A stretch of DNA of 64,000 nt. It comes from JANMMJ01 sp031373255. GTDB lineage: Bacteria; Pseudomonadota; Alphaproteobacteria; Rhizobiales; Aestuariivirgaceae. The notes under the pieces are model-generated. The model did no database searches, was not told the origin of the DNA, and saw nothing but the letters and a program-made list of their open reading frames with translations. The DNA lies in NCBI GenBank assembly GCA_031373255.1, contig JANMMJ010000003.1, positions 1 to 64,000 of the forward strand. The letters run 5' to 3'. The translations under genes were made by a program, and so were the position numbers. Shown here in pieces: positions 16,843 through 25,296 of the stretch (positions are counted from its first letter, which is position 1; each line of letters begins with the position of its first letter).

Positions 16843-18039
16843 CTAGTCGTTGGCCCTCACGGTGACGCCAAGCTGCTGGATTGCAGCACCCGGGTTGCTC
16901 GGATCGAGCGCCATGAGCTGCGAGACCGGAACGGGCGCCGCCGGCTGCACCGAAATGGTAATCGAACGCGGGTCCTTGAGGAAGCTGCCAATGGCGGCCA
17001 CGGCTTGCGCAGTGAATTCCGGACTCTTCAATTCGGCAAGCCCAAGCTGCGCCATGGCGCTGGCGTTGGCCACGAAGGTCGCTTCATCCATGCCCTGCAT
17101 CTGGGCCACCAGCGGCAGGAGCTTCTTGGTAATCGAGGCGTCTTCGAAACGGAAGATGACGCGGCTTGCCTGCACACCCATGAACTGCGGCATCAATGCG
17201 TTCATGTCGGGCTCCTTGCCCGGTGCCGTCTTCTGCAACTCGGCCAGCGCTGTAATCGGCAGACCAGACAGGGCGGCGCCGATCTTGATCGTGGCCATGT
17301 CCTTGGCGGCAAAGTAGCTGTCAAAATCGAAGCCGAAATTTGTTCCGTCATTGGTCATGGTGCCTTCGCCGCCAAGATCAAACGAGAGCGACGCATAGCC
17401 CAGGCCCTTCAATGTGCCGGTCGGGTCCATCATGGCCAGTGCCGTTTCAGGCACGGCGATATTGCTCAGCTTCATGGTGGACTTGCCGGCACCCGTCACC
17501 GGGTCACCATCCCAGCTGGTCTCAAGGCCGTCGGCGGTCAAAGTCTGGCCCGCAGCGAGCACGGTGACCGGGCCTGAGGTCATTTTCCTTGCAACGCTCA
17601 TCGATGAGCGGAAGCGCTCGGCGGGGGTCGGATCGTCGCCAATGACCTTTATATACCAGCTCTGGGCGTTCGATTGCGGAATGGATACATTGATCGCCTG
17701 GCCCTCGACGCCGATATCCATCTTGAGATCGCTGAACACGGCCTCACCGACTTCATAGAGGCCATCGCCCTTGTCGGCGATGTTCTTCAGTTCGATCTTG
17801 CCAATGCTCATCTTCATGGCATTGGAACCCTCGACCGGAACTGAGACTTCGAGCCCTTCCAGAGTGGCATTGGCCGCATCGCCGGTCACACTCTTGTAGG
17901 TCGGCTTGACCTTCAATTGCGCTTCCCAGCTCTTGAGGATGGCGCTCACCACCGGCGGGACATCCTGCGCGACCGCCCATGTCGGACATGTCAGTGCGGT
18001 GAAAAGCGCAAAGGCGGTTGCGGTACGCCGTAAGGTCAT
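16843..18039 (-). CDS. Exported protein of unknown function, shorter paralogue
   Basis: A 398-residue protein with a signal peptide (TATAFALFTALTCPTWAVA). The mature part begins QDVPPVVSAILKSWEAQLKVKP and contains VFSDLKMDIGVEG and GYASLSFDLGGEG, suggesting an elongated beta-rich fold. The C-terminal 100 residues (DASITKKLLPLVAQMQGMDE onward, ending VRAND) match the C-terminus of the downstream 678-residue protein. It is first of the two-gene operon. No named family was recognised, and the function is not known; an envelope role is suggested only by export. Confidence 0.8.
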   Translation of the reverse strand: MTLRRTATAFALFTALTCPTWAVAQDVPPVVSAILKSWEAQLKVKPTYKSVTGDAANATLEGLEVSVPVEGSNAMKMSIGKIELKNIADKGDGLYEVGEAVFSDLKMDIGVEGQAINVSIPQSNAQSWYIKVIGDDPTPAERFRSSMSVARKMTSGPVTVLAAGQTLTADGLETSWDGDPVTGAGKSTMKLSNIAVPETALAMMDPTGTLKGLGYASLSFDLGGEGTMTNDGTNFGFDFDSYFAAKDMATIKIGAALSGLPITALAELQKTAPGKEPDMNALMPQFMGVQASRVIFRFEDASITKKLLPLVAQMQGMDEATFVANASAMAQLGLAELKSPEFTAQAVAAIGSFLKDPRSITISVQPAAPVPVSQLMALDPSNPGAAIQQLGVTVRAND

Positions 18040-18223
18040 CAGGGTTAATCCTTTGTTAGTGTTGGTCCCCCACCACAGATCACACTACCGGAACAAGCAG
18101 CGGGCGTCAGCCATGTTTCTTGCTCATGGTAATTTGCCGGCCCGCCGGTTGCCGTGAATCGCTTGCACGGCTAGGCTCCGGGCGCGGCAAGACAGGACAA
18201 AATCGATCTATCGGGACGGTAAA

Positions 18224-18919
18224 ATGCGCAGAATTGCACTGATATTCACTTCATTGGCGATGGCTGTCAGCGTGGGCGTGGTGAATACCGCCCCGGCGCA
18301 GGCGTCGAAGGTTGCGACCACGCAGGTGGAACCCACGAAGAAGAACAAGGCGAAGAAAGTGGCCCGGGTGAAGCCTGCCTCGCAAAAGGAATGCCGCTCG
18401 TTCCTCGAATGCCTGTTCGCAAAGAAGAGCGGCAAGGTTCGCAGCGGCGACAATATCTTCAGCGGATCGCAGCGCCAGACGGTGAACTGGAGCGAAAAGA
18501 AATACCAGCCCGGTTCGATCGTCGTCAAAACCCCGGAACGGGCGCTCTACTACGTGATGGCCGATGGCAAGGCGCTGCGCTACAAGGTCGGTGTCGGCCG
18601 CGACGGTTTCCAGTGGAGCGGTTCATCCAAGATCGTCAACAAGGCCGAATGGCCGGACTGGCGTCCGCCGCAGATCATGATCGAACGCGAGGCGGCCAAG
18701 GGCCATGTCATTCCGGCCTTCATGGAAGGCGGGCCAAGCAATCCACTAGGTGCGCGGGCGCTCTATATCGGCGGAACGATCTTCCGCATCCACGGCACCA
18801 ACAATGCCGCGTCCATCGGCGGCGCCGTGTCTTCGGGATGCATCCGCATGATGAACCAGGATGTCATCGACCTCTATGACCGGGTCAAGGTCGGCGCCCG
18901 GGTCTACGTCTACCAGTAA
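18224..18919 (+). CDS. L,D-transpeptidase (YkuD/ErfK type), exported
   Basis: A 231-residue exported protein with a signal peptide (IALIFTSLAMAVSVGVVNTAPAQA) and a short lysine-rich linker (KKNKAKKVARVKP). The YkuD domain covers about residues 95-231, with FRIHGTNNAASIGGAVSSGC and the nucleophilic Cys in SSGCIRM. The block WPDWRPPQIMIEREA is typical of rhizobial ErfK/YbiS/YcfS/YnhG proteins. Expected role: peptidoglycan 3-3 cross-linking in the periplasm. A strong hairpin 50 bp downstream ends the transcript. Confidence 0.93.
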   Translation: MRRIALIFTSLAMAVSVGVVNTAPAQASKVATTQVEPTKKNKAKKVARVKPASQKECRSFLECLFAKKSGKVRSGDNIFSGSQRQTVNWSEKKYQPGSIVVKTPERALYYVMADGKALRYKVGVGRDGFQWSGSSKIVNKAEWPDWRPPQIMIEREAAKGHVIPAFMEGGPSNPLGARALYIGGTIFRIHGTNNAASIGGAVSSGCIRMMNQDVIDLYDRVKVGARVYVYQ

Positions 18920-18970
18920 GACTTGAGGCGCGTGCCGCATCGGAGGCGGCTCTCGTGTTCCCAAAATGAG

Positions 18971-19002
18971 TTGACCCCGGAGGCCAGGCCGTCCGGGGTC
19001 AA
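18971..19002. terminator. Bidirectional intrinsic terminator between convergent genes
   Basis: A perfect 11-bp inverted repeat, TTGACCCCGGA and TCCGGGGTCAA, with a 10-base loop. It is followed by TTTC on the + strand and preceded by CAAAATGAG. It lies between the L,D-transpeptidase (+) and the histone-like gene (-), so it can serve both. Confidence 0.75.
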
Positions 19003-19024
19003 TTTCAGAGCTATGAGAAGAAAT

Positions 19025-19147
19025 TTACTTCTTCTTCTTAGCAGCCTTCTTAGCAGGCTTCTTCGCAGCCTTCTTCGCCGGCTTCTTGGCAGCTTTCTTA
19101 GCGGCCTTCTTGGCGGTCTTCTTGGTAGCTTTTTTAGCAGCAGCCAT
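19025..19147 (-). CDS. Lysine/alanine-rich histone H1-like small protein
   Basis: A 40-residue protein, MAAAKKATKKTAKKAAKK followed by AAKKPAKK repeats and a KKKK end. About half the residues are lysine, with alanine, proline and threonine as the rest, the composition of the histone H1 C-terminal tail and of bacterial H1-like proteins. An AGGAG sits 9 bases before the ATG, and an inverted repeat terminator lies just downstream, so it looks like a complete gene. It probably binds DNA or RNA non-specifically; that is inference from composition. It is very short even for this class. Confidence 0.7.
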   Translation of the reverse strand: MAAAKKATKKTAKKAAKKAAKKPAKKAAKKPAKKAAKKKK

Positions 19148-19921
19148 GTGCTTTTCTCCTAGATGGTTGAAGCCCCACAACGCGGGCAGCACTCACAATT
19201 GACGTTTCAGATGGTGATCGCAGATACGATTCGGTTCCATTCCGTGCCGTCATAAGGGCGTGTTCTCTACCCGTTTGTGTGATTCGGCAATATGCCGTCA
19301 ACATCTTGTATATCGCTTGGGAAACCTAATAAGCCGTTAATCTCCTGTCGCTGGGAAATTCATCCGTTAACGGAGGAAAATGGGCTCATCGAAGGTAAAA
19401 AGCCCAATATCCGGGCTGGTTTTCCGGTAATCCGTATACGGAGCATAGGCGATTCCGGGGTGATAGAGGTCCATTGGGCAGGGAAGGGGAAGTGTTGCAT
19501 TTTCGCAATGCTTTGAAAAAAATGTGAAAATATCTTGGCGAGAACAGGCAAGAGCCGTGAATCGAGACCTTGATTGCCCTGGCCAAGGGTCGAGAGCCGC
19601 GTACTTCGTCCCTCCAGATATTCGGCGCGCATTTGCTCGAGCAACCGATGCGCGATATCTCTCTCTTCTCATGGCAGGGCTTGGTCTGGCAACAAGCGCA
19701 AGGATAGCTTCCGGTTTATACCGGAGCGAAGTTCTCTCTGACGCCGATGCGCGGCACTCGCGATGACTAACTTTGCCGGCCCACTCCTTCGTTCGTCTTC
19801 AGGTGTTTTGCGCAGGCGAAAGCCTCGAAGCGCTGCGATTGCTACATCTTCCATTGCGACGATCGGCTTACAGCAGTTTCAGGTGCGCTGACCTATGATG
19901 AGCAGTTGATTCTGCTGCCAG
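19148..19921. other. Long non-coding stretch without a recognisable gene
   Basis: About 770 bp, noticeably richer in A and T than its surroundings near 19250-19520. Several short open frames occur on both strands, but none has a good ribosome binding site together with protein-like composition or a family I recognise. A weak hairpin (AGCCC at 19401-19405 with GGGCT at 19413-19417, then GGTTTT) could be a terminator. The promoter of the histone-like gene must lie at the left end. The rest may be remnant DNA associated with arrival of the toxin-antitoxin pair. Confidence 0.4.
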
Positions 19922-19950
19922 ATGTGTATAGAATGCAAAATTATACACAT
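19922..19950. promoter_or_regulatory. Operator palindrome of the vapBC operon
   Basis: A perfect 9-bp inverted repeat, ATGTGTATA and TATACACAT, separated by 11 bases and ending 11 bases before the antitoxin ATG. VapB-VapC complexes typically bind such palindromes over their own promoter, so autoregulation is the likely function. The TATA-rich arms may themselves overlap the -10 element. Confidence 0.65.
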
Positions 19951-19961
19951 GGCCAAGGCAT

Positions 19962-20156
19962 ATGCGCACCAACATCGAAATCGACGACAAGCTGCTTAAA
20001 CAAGCTATGAAAGCTGCCGGCACCACGACGAAACGGGAAACCGTGGAAAAGGCGTTGGAGCTCCTTGTGAGAATTGATGGCCAGAGGTCAATTCGCAAGC
20101 TGAAGGGTAAGCTTCACTGGGAAGGTGATCTCGATGCGATGCGGCGCAGCGAATGA
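19962..20156 (+). CDS. vapB: VapB-type antitoxin
   Basis: A 64-residue protein beginning MRTNIEIDDKLLKQAMKAAG, the ribbon-helix-helix DNA-binding part, followed by TKRETVEKALELLVR and a toxin-binding C-terminal tail with KLHWEGDLDAMR. The tail is typical of VapB antitoxins that neutralise PIN-domain toxins. A palindromic operator lies just upstream, and the stop codon overlaps the toxin start by 4 bases. It keeps the toxin inactive and represses the operon. Confidence 0.9.
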   Translation: MRTNIEIDDKLLKQAMKAAGTTTKRETVEKALELLVRIDGQRSIRKLKGKLHWEGDLDAMRRSE

Positions 20157-20548
20157 TTCTGGCTGATACGTCGGCCTGGATTGACTTTCTGAGAGATCGG
20201 GAAACATCTGCAGCTTCTGATCTGGATCGCGCCCTCGGAACGAACAGGGTGCTCATCGGCGATTTGATCTTGGTCGAGTTGCTGCAAGGGTATAGCGACG
20301 GTCGTCAGTTGGAAGACCTCAAGCGGGACTTGCAGTTGATTCCGGTTATGACGCTCTGCGGTCCTTCCATCGCCTTCTTGGCGGCAGACAATTACCGGCT
20401 GCTTCGGCGCAAGGGCATCACGGTCCGGGGAACGATAGACGTCATCATCGCGACATGGTGCGTCGAAAATGACGTACCGCTCATCCACGATGACCGGGAC
20501 TATAACGGCATGGAGAAGTGGCTCGGACTCAAGCGGTGGGAAGGTTGA
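20153..20548 (+). CDS. vapC: VapC-type PIN-domain ribonuclease toxin
   Basis: A 131-residue PIN-domain endoribonuclease. The metal-binding acidic residues are in MILADTSAWIDFLR (Asp5), LILVELLQGY (Glu), GTIDVIIATWC (Asp) and LIHDDRDYNGM (Asp). VapC toxins cleave tRNA or rRNA when free of antitoxin. ATGA overlap with vapB gives coupled translation. The pair stands alone between non-coding DNA and nrdJ, as mobile toxin-antitoxin modules often do; no recombinase is near. Confidence 0.92.
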   Translation: MILADTSAWIDFLRDRETSAASDLDRALGTNRVLIGDLILVELLQGYSDGRQLEDLKRDLQLIPVMTLCGPSIAFLAADNYRLLRRKGITVRGTIDVIIATWCVENDVPLIHDDRDYNGMEKWLGLKRWEG

Positions 20549-20631
20549 GCCGAGGCTCGAGCCTGTTCAGCGTAGCCATTTCCATCGTGGCGCCTACCCC
20601 CGAAGTCTCTCCCGAGTTTGGCTCTCATCGT

Positions 20632-23600
20632 TCACGAACAACCGCTCGTTCCGCCGCAGGTGTCGCACTTCAGGCAGGTGCCGTTCCGCACCATGGTGAA
20701 GTTGCCGCATTCCGAACAACTCTCGCCTTCGTAGCCCTTCATGCGGGCTTCGACGCGGCGGTCAAGGGCCGGCATATGGATATGCTGCTCATGATGCTCG
20801 TGCACGTGGACCTCGGCGATCGCAGTGTTGCCGATCGATTCGGCGGCGCGCATCTGGAGTGCGAGTGCGGGCGATGTTGCCATGGTCAGCGTCGTGCCGG
20901 GCTGGGGCATCACAACAACGTTGGTCAGGTTCTGGTTGCGAAGATAGCCTGACGACACAACGCGACTCGCCGGAACCTTCGGACCTTCGTCGACGCCCTT
21001 GCCAAGCGCATCAAAACCGATCTCGGAGGGCTCGACATGGGCCAGATCGTTGCGGCCGAGATAGGAGATGGCGAGTTCGCGGAACACGTAGTCGAGGATC
21101 GACGTAGCATTCTTGATCGAGTCGTTGCCCTGGACCATGCCGGCTGGCTCGAAGCGCGTGAAGGTGAAGGCTTCTACGAACTCGTCGAGCGGCACGCCAT
21201 ACTGGAGGCCGACCGATACGGCGATGGCGAAATTGTTCATCATGGCGCGAAGGGCGGCACCCTCCTTGTGCATGTCGATGAAGATTTCGCCGAGCTTGCC
21301 GTCTTCGTATTCGCCGGTATGGAGATAGACCTTGTGGCCGCCGACGATGGCCTTCTGAATATAGCCCTTGCGGCGCTCGGGCAGGCGCTGGCGGCCGCGG
21401 ATCACCTCGACGATCTTCTCGACCACGCGCTCAACCCGCTGGGTCTGCGGCTTGGCCATAAGCGTCTCGACGGCATCGAAGTCTTCGTCCTCGTCATCGG
21501 CGATCAACTGGGCGGAGAGCGGCTGCGACAGCTTGGAGCCGTCGCGATAGAGGGCGTTGGCCTTGAGCGCCAGCTTCCATGAGAGCATGTAAGCGGCGTT
21601 GCAGTCCTCAACGGCGGCGTCGTTGGGCATGTTGATGGTCTTGGAGATGGCGCCCGAGATGAAGGGCTGGGCTGCCGCCATCATGCGGATATGGCTGTCA
21701 ACCGAGAGATAACGCTTGCCGAGACGGCCGCAGGGGTTGGCGCAATCGAACACGGCGAGGTGCTCCGGCTTGAGGCCGGGTGCGCCTTCGAGCGTCATGG
21801 CGCCGCAGACATGGATATTGGCGCGATCAATATCGGCTTTTGAAAAGCCCAGAACGGCGAGCATGTCGAAGCCGAAGTCGTTGAGCTGGGCATCGCTCAG
21901 CTTGAGCACGCTCCGGCAGAAATCCTCGCCAAGATTCCACTTGTTGAAGACGAACTTGATGTCGAAGGCAGACGCAAGGCCGGCCTCGATCTTGCCGATC
22001 TGCTCGTCGCCAAAGCCCTTGGCGCGAAGCTGGGCATGGGAAATGGCGGGTGCGCCATCCAGCGTGCCGTTGCCGACCGCGTAGGAGACGATGGCTTCGA
22101 TCTGCTCAGGCACATAGCCAAGGGTGCGGAGCGCTTCCGGCACCGCCTGGTTGATGATCTTGAAGTAGCCGCCGCCTGACAGCTTCTTGAACTTCACCAG
22201 CGCGAAGTCGGGCTCGATGCCGGTGGTATCGCAGTCCATGACGAGGCCGATGGTGCCGGTGGGTGCGATCACCGTTGCCTGGGCATTGCGATAGCCATGG
22301 GCTTCACCGAGGTTGACGGCGAGATCCCAGGCCTTGCGGGCATGCGTCACGAGGTCCTTGTCGGAGCAGCTTTCATCGTCAAGCGGAACCGGGGCGGTCC
22401 TCACACCTTCGTAACCAACGGCAGCGCCATAGGCGGCGCGGCGATGATTGCGCATGACGCGGAGCATGTGGTCGCGGTTCTTGGCAAATCCGGGGAAGGG
22501 CCCCAACTCCTTGGCCATTTCAGCGGAGGTCGCATAGGAGACACCGGTCATGATGGCCGAAAGTGCGCCGGCGATGGCGCGGCCTTCGTGGCAGTCATAG
22601 GGAATGCCAGCGGTCATTAACAAGCCGCCGATATTGGCGAAGCCCAGGCCCAACGTACGGAACTCGTAGGACAGGCGGGCAATCTCCTTGGAAGGAAACT
22701 GCGCCATGGTCACCGAAATTTCGAGAACGATGGTCCACAGGCGAACCGCATGCTCGTAAGCCTCGACGTCGAACTTGCCGGTTTCCACGTTGCGGAAGCG
22801 CAGCAGGTTGAGCGAAGCGAGGTTGCAGGCGGTATCGTCGAGAAACATGTATTCGGAGCAGGGGTTGGAGGCCCTGATCTCGCCCGATGCGGGGCAGGTG
22901 TGCCAGTCATTGATGGTGGTGTGGAACTGGATGCCGGGATCGGCGGAAGCCCAGGCGGCATGGCCGATTTTGTCCCAGAGTGCACTGGCCTTGGTGGTCT
23001 TGATGGTCTTGCCGGTCAGGCGGGCCTTGAGGTGCCAGTCGCCATTGAGTTCAACCGATTTGAGAAAGTCGTCGGTTACACGCACGGAATTGTTGGAGTT
23101 TTGGCCGGCGACAGTGCGGTAGGCTTCGCCATCCCAATCGGTGTCGTAGGTGTCGAACTCAAGTTCGGTGAAGCCCTGCCTGGCGAACTGGATGACCCGC
23201 TTGATATAATTGTCGGGCACCATGTTGCGGCGCGCGTCCTTGACGGCGCGCTTGAGGGCGGGATTTTTCTCGATCTCGAAGCAGTCATTGCCCGGTCCCT
23301 GGCAATTGACGCAGGCCTTCATGATCTGGGTCAGGTATTTCCTGACAATCTTGGAGCCGGTGACAAGTGCCGCCACCTTCTGCTCTTCCTTCACTTTCCA
23401 GTCGATATATTCCTCGACGTCGGGGTGATCGATGTCGACCACGACCATCTTGGCGGCGCGCCTGGTGGTTCCGCCGGATTTGATGGCGCCGGCGGCGCGG
23501 TCGCCGATCTTGAGGAAGCTCATCAGGCCGGAGGAACGTCCGCCGCCAGAGAGCTTTTCGTTCTCGCCGCGCAGATGCGAGAAATTGGAGCCAGTGCCCG

Positions 23601-24285
23601 AGCCATATTTGAACAGGCGGGCCTCGCGCACCCACAGGTCCATGATGCCGCCTTCGTTGACCAGGTCATCGCCAACCGACTGGATAAAGCAGGCATGGGG
23701 CTGGGGATGCTCGTAGGCCGATTTCGATTTCGTCAGTTTGCCGGTTTCGAAATCGACATAATAATGGCCCTGGCCGGGACCATCGATGCCATAGGCCCAG
23801 TGCAGGCCGGTATTGAACCATTGCGGGCTGTTGGGAGCGCACATCTGCATCGCCAGCATGTAGCAATGCTCGTCGTAGAAGGAGCGGGCGTCGTCCTCAC
23901 CGTCAAAATAGCCGCCCTTCCAGCCCCAATAGGTCCAGGTGCCGGCAAGCCGGTTGAACACGTCCTTGGAGGAACGCTCGCCGGTGTTGCGATCTGCCTC
24001 GGGCAGGGACGAGAGGGCCTCGTCGTCGGCCACCGAGCGCCACAGCCAGGAGGGGATGGTTTCCTCCTCGAGGCGCTTCAATGCCGCCGGAACGCCGGCC
24101 TTGCGGAAATACTTCTGGGCGAGAATATCGGAGGCAACCTGGCTCCAATGGGCCGGCACCTCGATGTCCTCGAGGCGGAACACCACGGATCCATCCGGGT
24201 TCTTGATCTCGCTGACCGCCTTGCGGAAGTCGATCCCCTCATACGCATCCTGACCAGCCTTCGTAAATTGACGCTGAATGTGCAT
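20632..24285 (-). CDS. nrdJ: Vitamin B12-dependent (class II) ribonucleotide reductase
   Basis: A 1217-residue adenosylcobalamin-dependent reductase that makes deoxyribonucleotides without oxygen-dependent radical chemistry. The N-terminus MHIQRQFTKAGQDAYEGI, the active-site segments NPCSEYMFLDDTACNLAS and the radical/redox cysteines fit the long NrdJ type of alphaproteobacteria, and the C-terminal end is a zinc-ribbon-like set of cysteines (CSECGNF, then CLKCDTCGG). A TSCPB-like domain precedes it around residues 1000-1100. The ATG at 24285 has AGAGGGA upstream; a TTG at 24303 is also possible. Two NrdR-like boxes lie about 225-270 bp upstream. No cobalamin riboswitch was recognised in the leader. 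Confidence 0.96.
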   Translation of the reverse strand: MHIQRQFTKAGQDAYEGIDFRKAVSEIKNPDGSVVFRLEDIEVPAHWSQVASDILAQKYFRKAGVPAALKRLEEETIPSWLWRSVADDEALSSLPEADRNTGERSSKDVFNRLAGTWTYWGWKGGYFDGEDDARSFYDEHCYMLAMQMCAPNSPQWFNTGLHWAYGIDGPGQGHYYVDFETGKLTKSKSAYEHPQPHACFIQSVGDDLVNEGGIMDLWVREARLFKYGSGTGSNFSHLRGENEKLSGGGRSSGLMSFLKIGDRAAGAIKSGGTTRRAAKMVVVDIDHPDVEEYIDWKVKEEQKVAALVTGSKIVRKYLTQIMKACVNCQGPGNDCFEIEKNPALKRAVKDARRNMVPDNYIKRVIQFARQGFTELEFDTYDTDWDGEAYRTVAGQNSNNSVRVTDDFLKSVELNGDWHLKARLTGKTIKTTKASALWDKIGHAAWASADPGIQFHTTINDWHTCPASGEIRASNPCSEYMFLDDTACNLASLNLLRFRNVETGKFDVEAYEHAVRLWTIVLEISVTMAQFPSKEIARLSYEFRTLGLGFANIGGLLMTAGIPYDCHEGRAIAGALSAIMTGVSYATSAEMAKELGPFPGFAKNRDHMLRVMRNHRRAAYGAAVGYEGVRTAPVPLDDESCSDKDLVTHARKAWDLAVNLGEAHGYRNAQATVIAPTGTIGLVMDCDTTGIEPDFALVKFKKLSGGGYFKIINQAVPEALRTLGYVPEQIEAIVSYAVGNGTLDGAPAISHAQLRAKGFGDEQIGKIEAGLASAFDIKFVFNKWNLGEDFCRSVLKLSDAQLNDFGFDMLAVLGFSKADIDRANIHVCGAMTLEGAPGLKPEHLAVFDCANPCGRLGKRYLSVDSHIRMMAAAQPFISGAISKTINMPNDAAVEDCNAAYMLSWKLALKANALYRDGSKLSQPLSAQLIADDEDEDFDAVETLMAKPQTQRVERVVEKIVEVIRGRQRLPERRKGYIQKAIVGGHKVYLHTGEYEDGKLGEIFIDMHKEGAALRAMMNNFAIAVSVGLQYGVPLDEFVEAFTFTRFEPAGMVQGNDSIKNATSILDYVFRELAISYLGRNDLAHVEPSEIGFDALGKGVDEGPKVPASRVVSSGYLRNQNLTNVVVMPQPGTTLTMATSPALALQMRAAESIGNTAIAEVHVHEHHEQHIHMPALDRRVEARMKGYEGESCSECGNFTMVRNGTCLKCDTCGGTSGCS

Positions 24286-24909
24286 TCTCGATCCCTCTTT
24301 CAATCACTTCTCGACACCGTGAGCGCACGAAAACGCCCACGAGCTCGTTCCCACCCGTGTTTTGACGCCACAAATCCCCGTTCTGCGAAGCTACTGTTTC
24401 CGCAGATCAAAGTCGGCTTTTTTGGTCTTAATGTGCTTCCGTGCCGGGATATCACCCCCGGCCTCAGCGCCCCCGCCGTTGGTTTATAAGGTAGCCCCTG
24501 AGCCTAAAATGTCAATGCCTAGTGTGTTAACAAAACCTTACTACAACATATGGTGTCCACAGATGCCGGGCCCTTGTGGATAACCCAAATCCATCCGATT
24601 CTTGGCGAGAGCACAAGCAGTTTCACCGGGTTAGGCCAAGGCGTCCCCGCTATCCACAAGCGGGTGGCCGTGGTGAGGGAAAAGACGTCAATGAAAAAGC
24701 TGCATCCGGGCATGAATATTTTTGGTTAAGCGAAGGTTAACGCAAGCACGGTGTAATGGTGTTTTGACTCTAAATTTATTTAAAGTTGTAGATGATGCGT
24801 GCCTAAATCAGCCATCCCGGCAACCAGTCCGGCGAATCGCGGCAGAGTGTGATGACGTTCTGGTGAAGCCACGTACCGTCCGCCGCAATCGCGTGCTATG
24901 ATTGCTCCC
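24286..24909. other. nrdJ leader and intergenic region
   Basis: About 620 bp without a convincing gene. The nrdJ promoter is probably here on the minus strand: a TTGACA at 24515-24510 overlaps one NrdR-like box. The transcript would then carry a leader of roughly 200 bases with a GC-rich hairpin (CCGGG and CCCGG arms near 24455-24475). I looked for the conserved B12-box of cobalamin riboswitches and did not find it. The right half (24600-24900) shows nothing I can name. Confidence 0.5.
24510..24556 (-). promoter_or_regulatory. Pair of NrdR-like boxes upstream of nrdJ
   Basis: Read on the minus strand, ACACCATATGTTGTAG (24556-24541) and ACACTAGGCATTGACA (24525-24510) both resemble the NrdR box ACAC-TATATAT-GTGT. 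Their starts are 31 bases apart, three helical turns, which is the spacing described for NrdR box pairs. The second box overlaps a TTGACA -35 element. NrdR represses ribonucleotide reductase genes when dATP is high. The first box matches better than the second. Confidence 0.6.
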
Positions 24910-25194
24910 ATGTCGAGATTTCCGCTGCTTCTGCTTGCATCCACGCTCCTCAGCCTGGAGGTGAAAGCGATGAACTGGGAAGGCCATGACGACGACTGGA
25001 TGCTGGACTTTCCCTATGCCGTAGCCTTCGAGGCCCAGGTGCTGGGAAAACGGGCGCCGCGCGTGGAAAAGCCCTGCGTCAGTGCCGACCAGATCGGAAA
25101 AGTCTCGACAAATGTTTATGATCAGGTGCCGCTGCGCAAGCACGCCTGCAAGGCCGGAGAAGATATCCGCCACCCAAAAATGCCACAGAATTAG
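24910..25194 (+). CDS. Small exported protein of unknown function
   Basis: A 94-residue open frame with a plausible signal peptide (MSRFPLLLLASTLLSLEVKA) followed by MNWEGHDDDWMLDFPYAVAF. The mature part has two cysteines (KPCVSADQ, KHACKAGE) that could form a disulfide. No family recognised. There is no strong ribosome binding site; the start could also be the ATG at 24898. The signal peptide and codon use like its neighbours make it plausible, but this is not certain. Confidence 0.5.
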   Translation: MSRFPLLLLASTLLSLEVKAMNWEGHDDDWMLDFPYAVAFEAQVLGKRAPRVEKPCVSADQIGKVSTNVYDQVPLRKHACKAGEDIRHPKMPQN

Positions 25195-25296
25195 CCAGCA
25201 TTTAGCAATTTAAGCGCATATCCTGACCTGTACAAAGTGGGCCCAAGGGGCCATTTGTGGCTGACCTACAGGTGGCAGGGACGACAGTCGAACGGC

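Noticed and set aside
19292..19854. Several short open frames between the histone-like gene and vapBC
   Set aside because: They overlap each other on both strands, lack ribosome binding sites, and none shows protein-like composition or a known family.
22750..24489. A 579-codon open frame on the + strand opposite nrdJ
   Set aside because: It is antisense to well-conserved nrdJ codons, has no recognisable family, and its openness follows from the GC-rich codon bias of nrdJ.
24286..24510. A cobalamin riboswitch before nrdJ
   Set aside because: A B12-dependent enzyme makes this attractive, but I could not find the conserved B12-box or core; NrdR-like boxes explain the region better. A covariance model search would be decisive.
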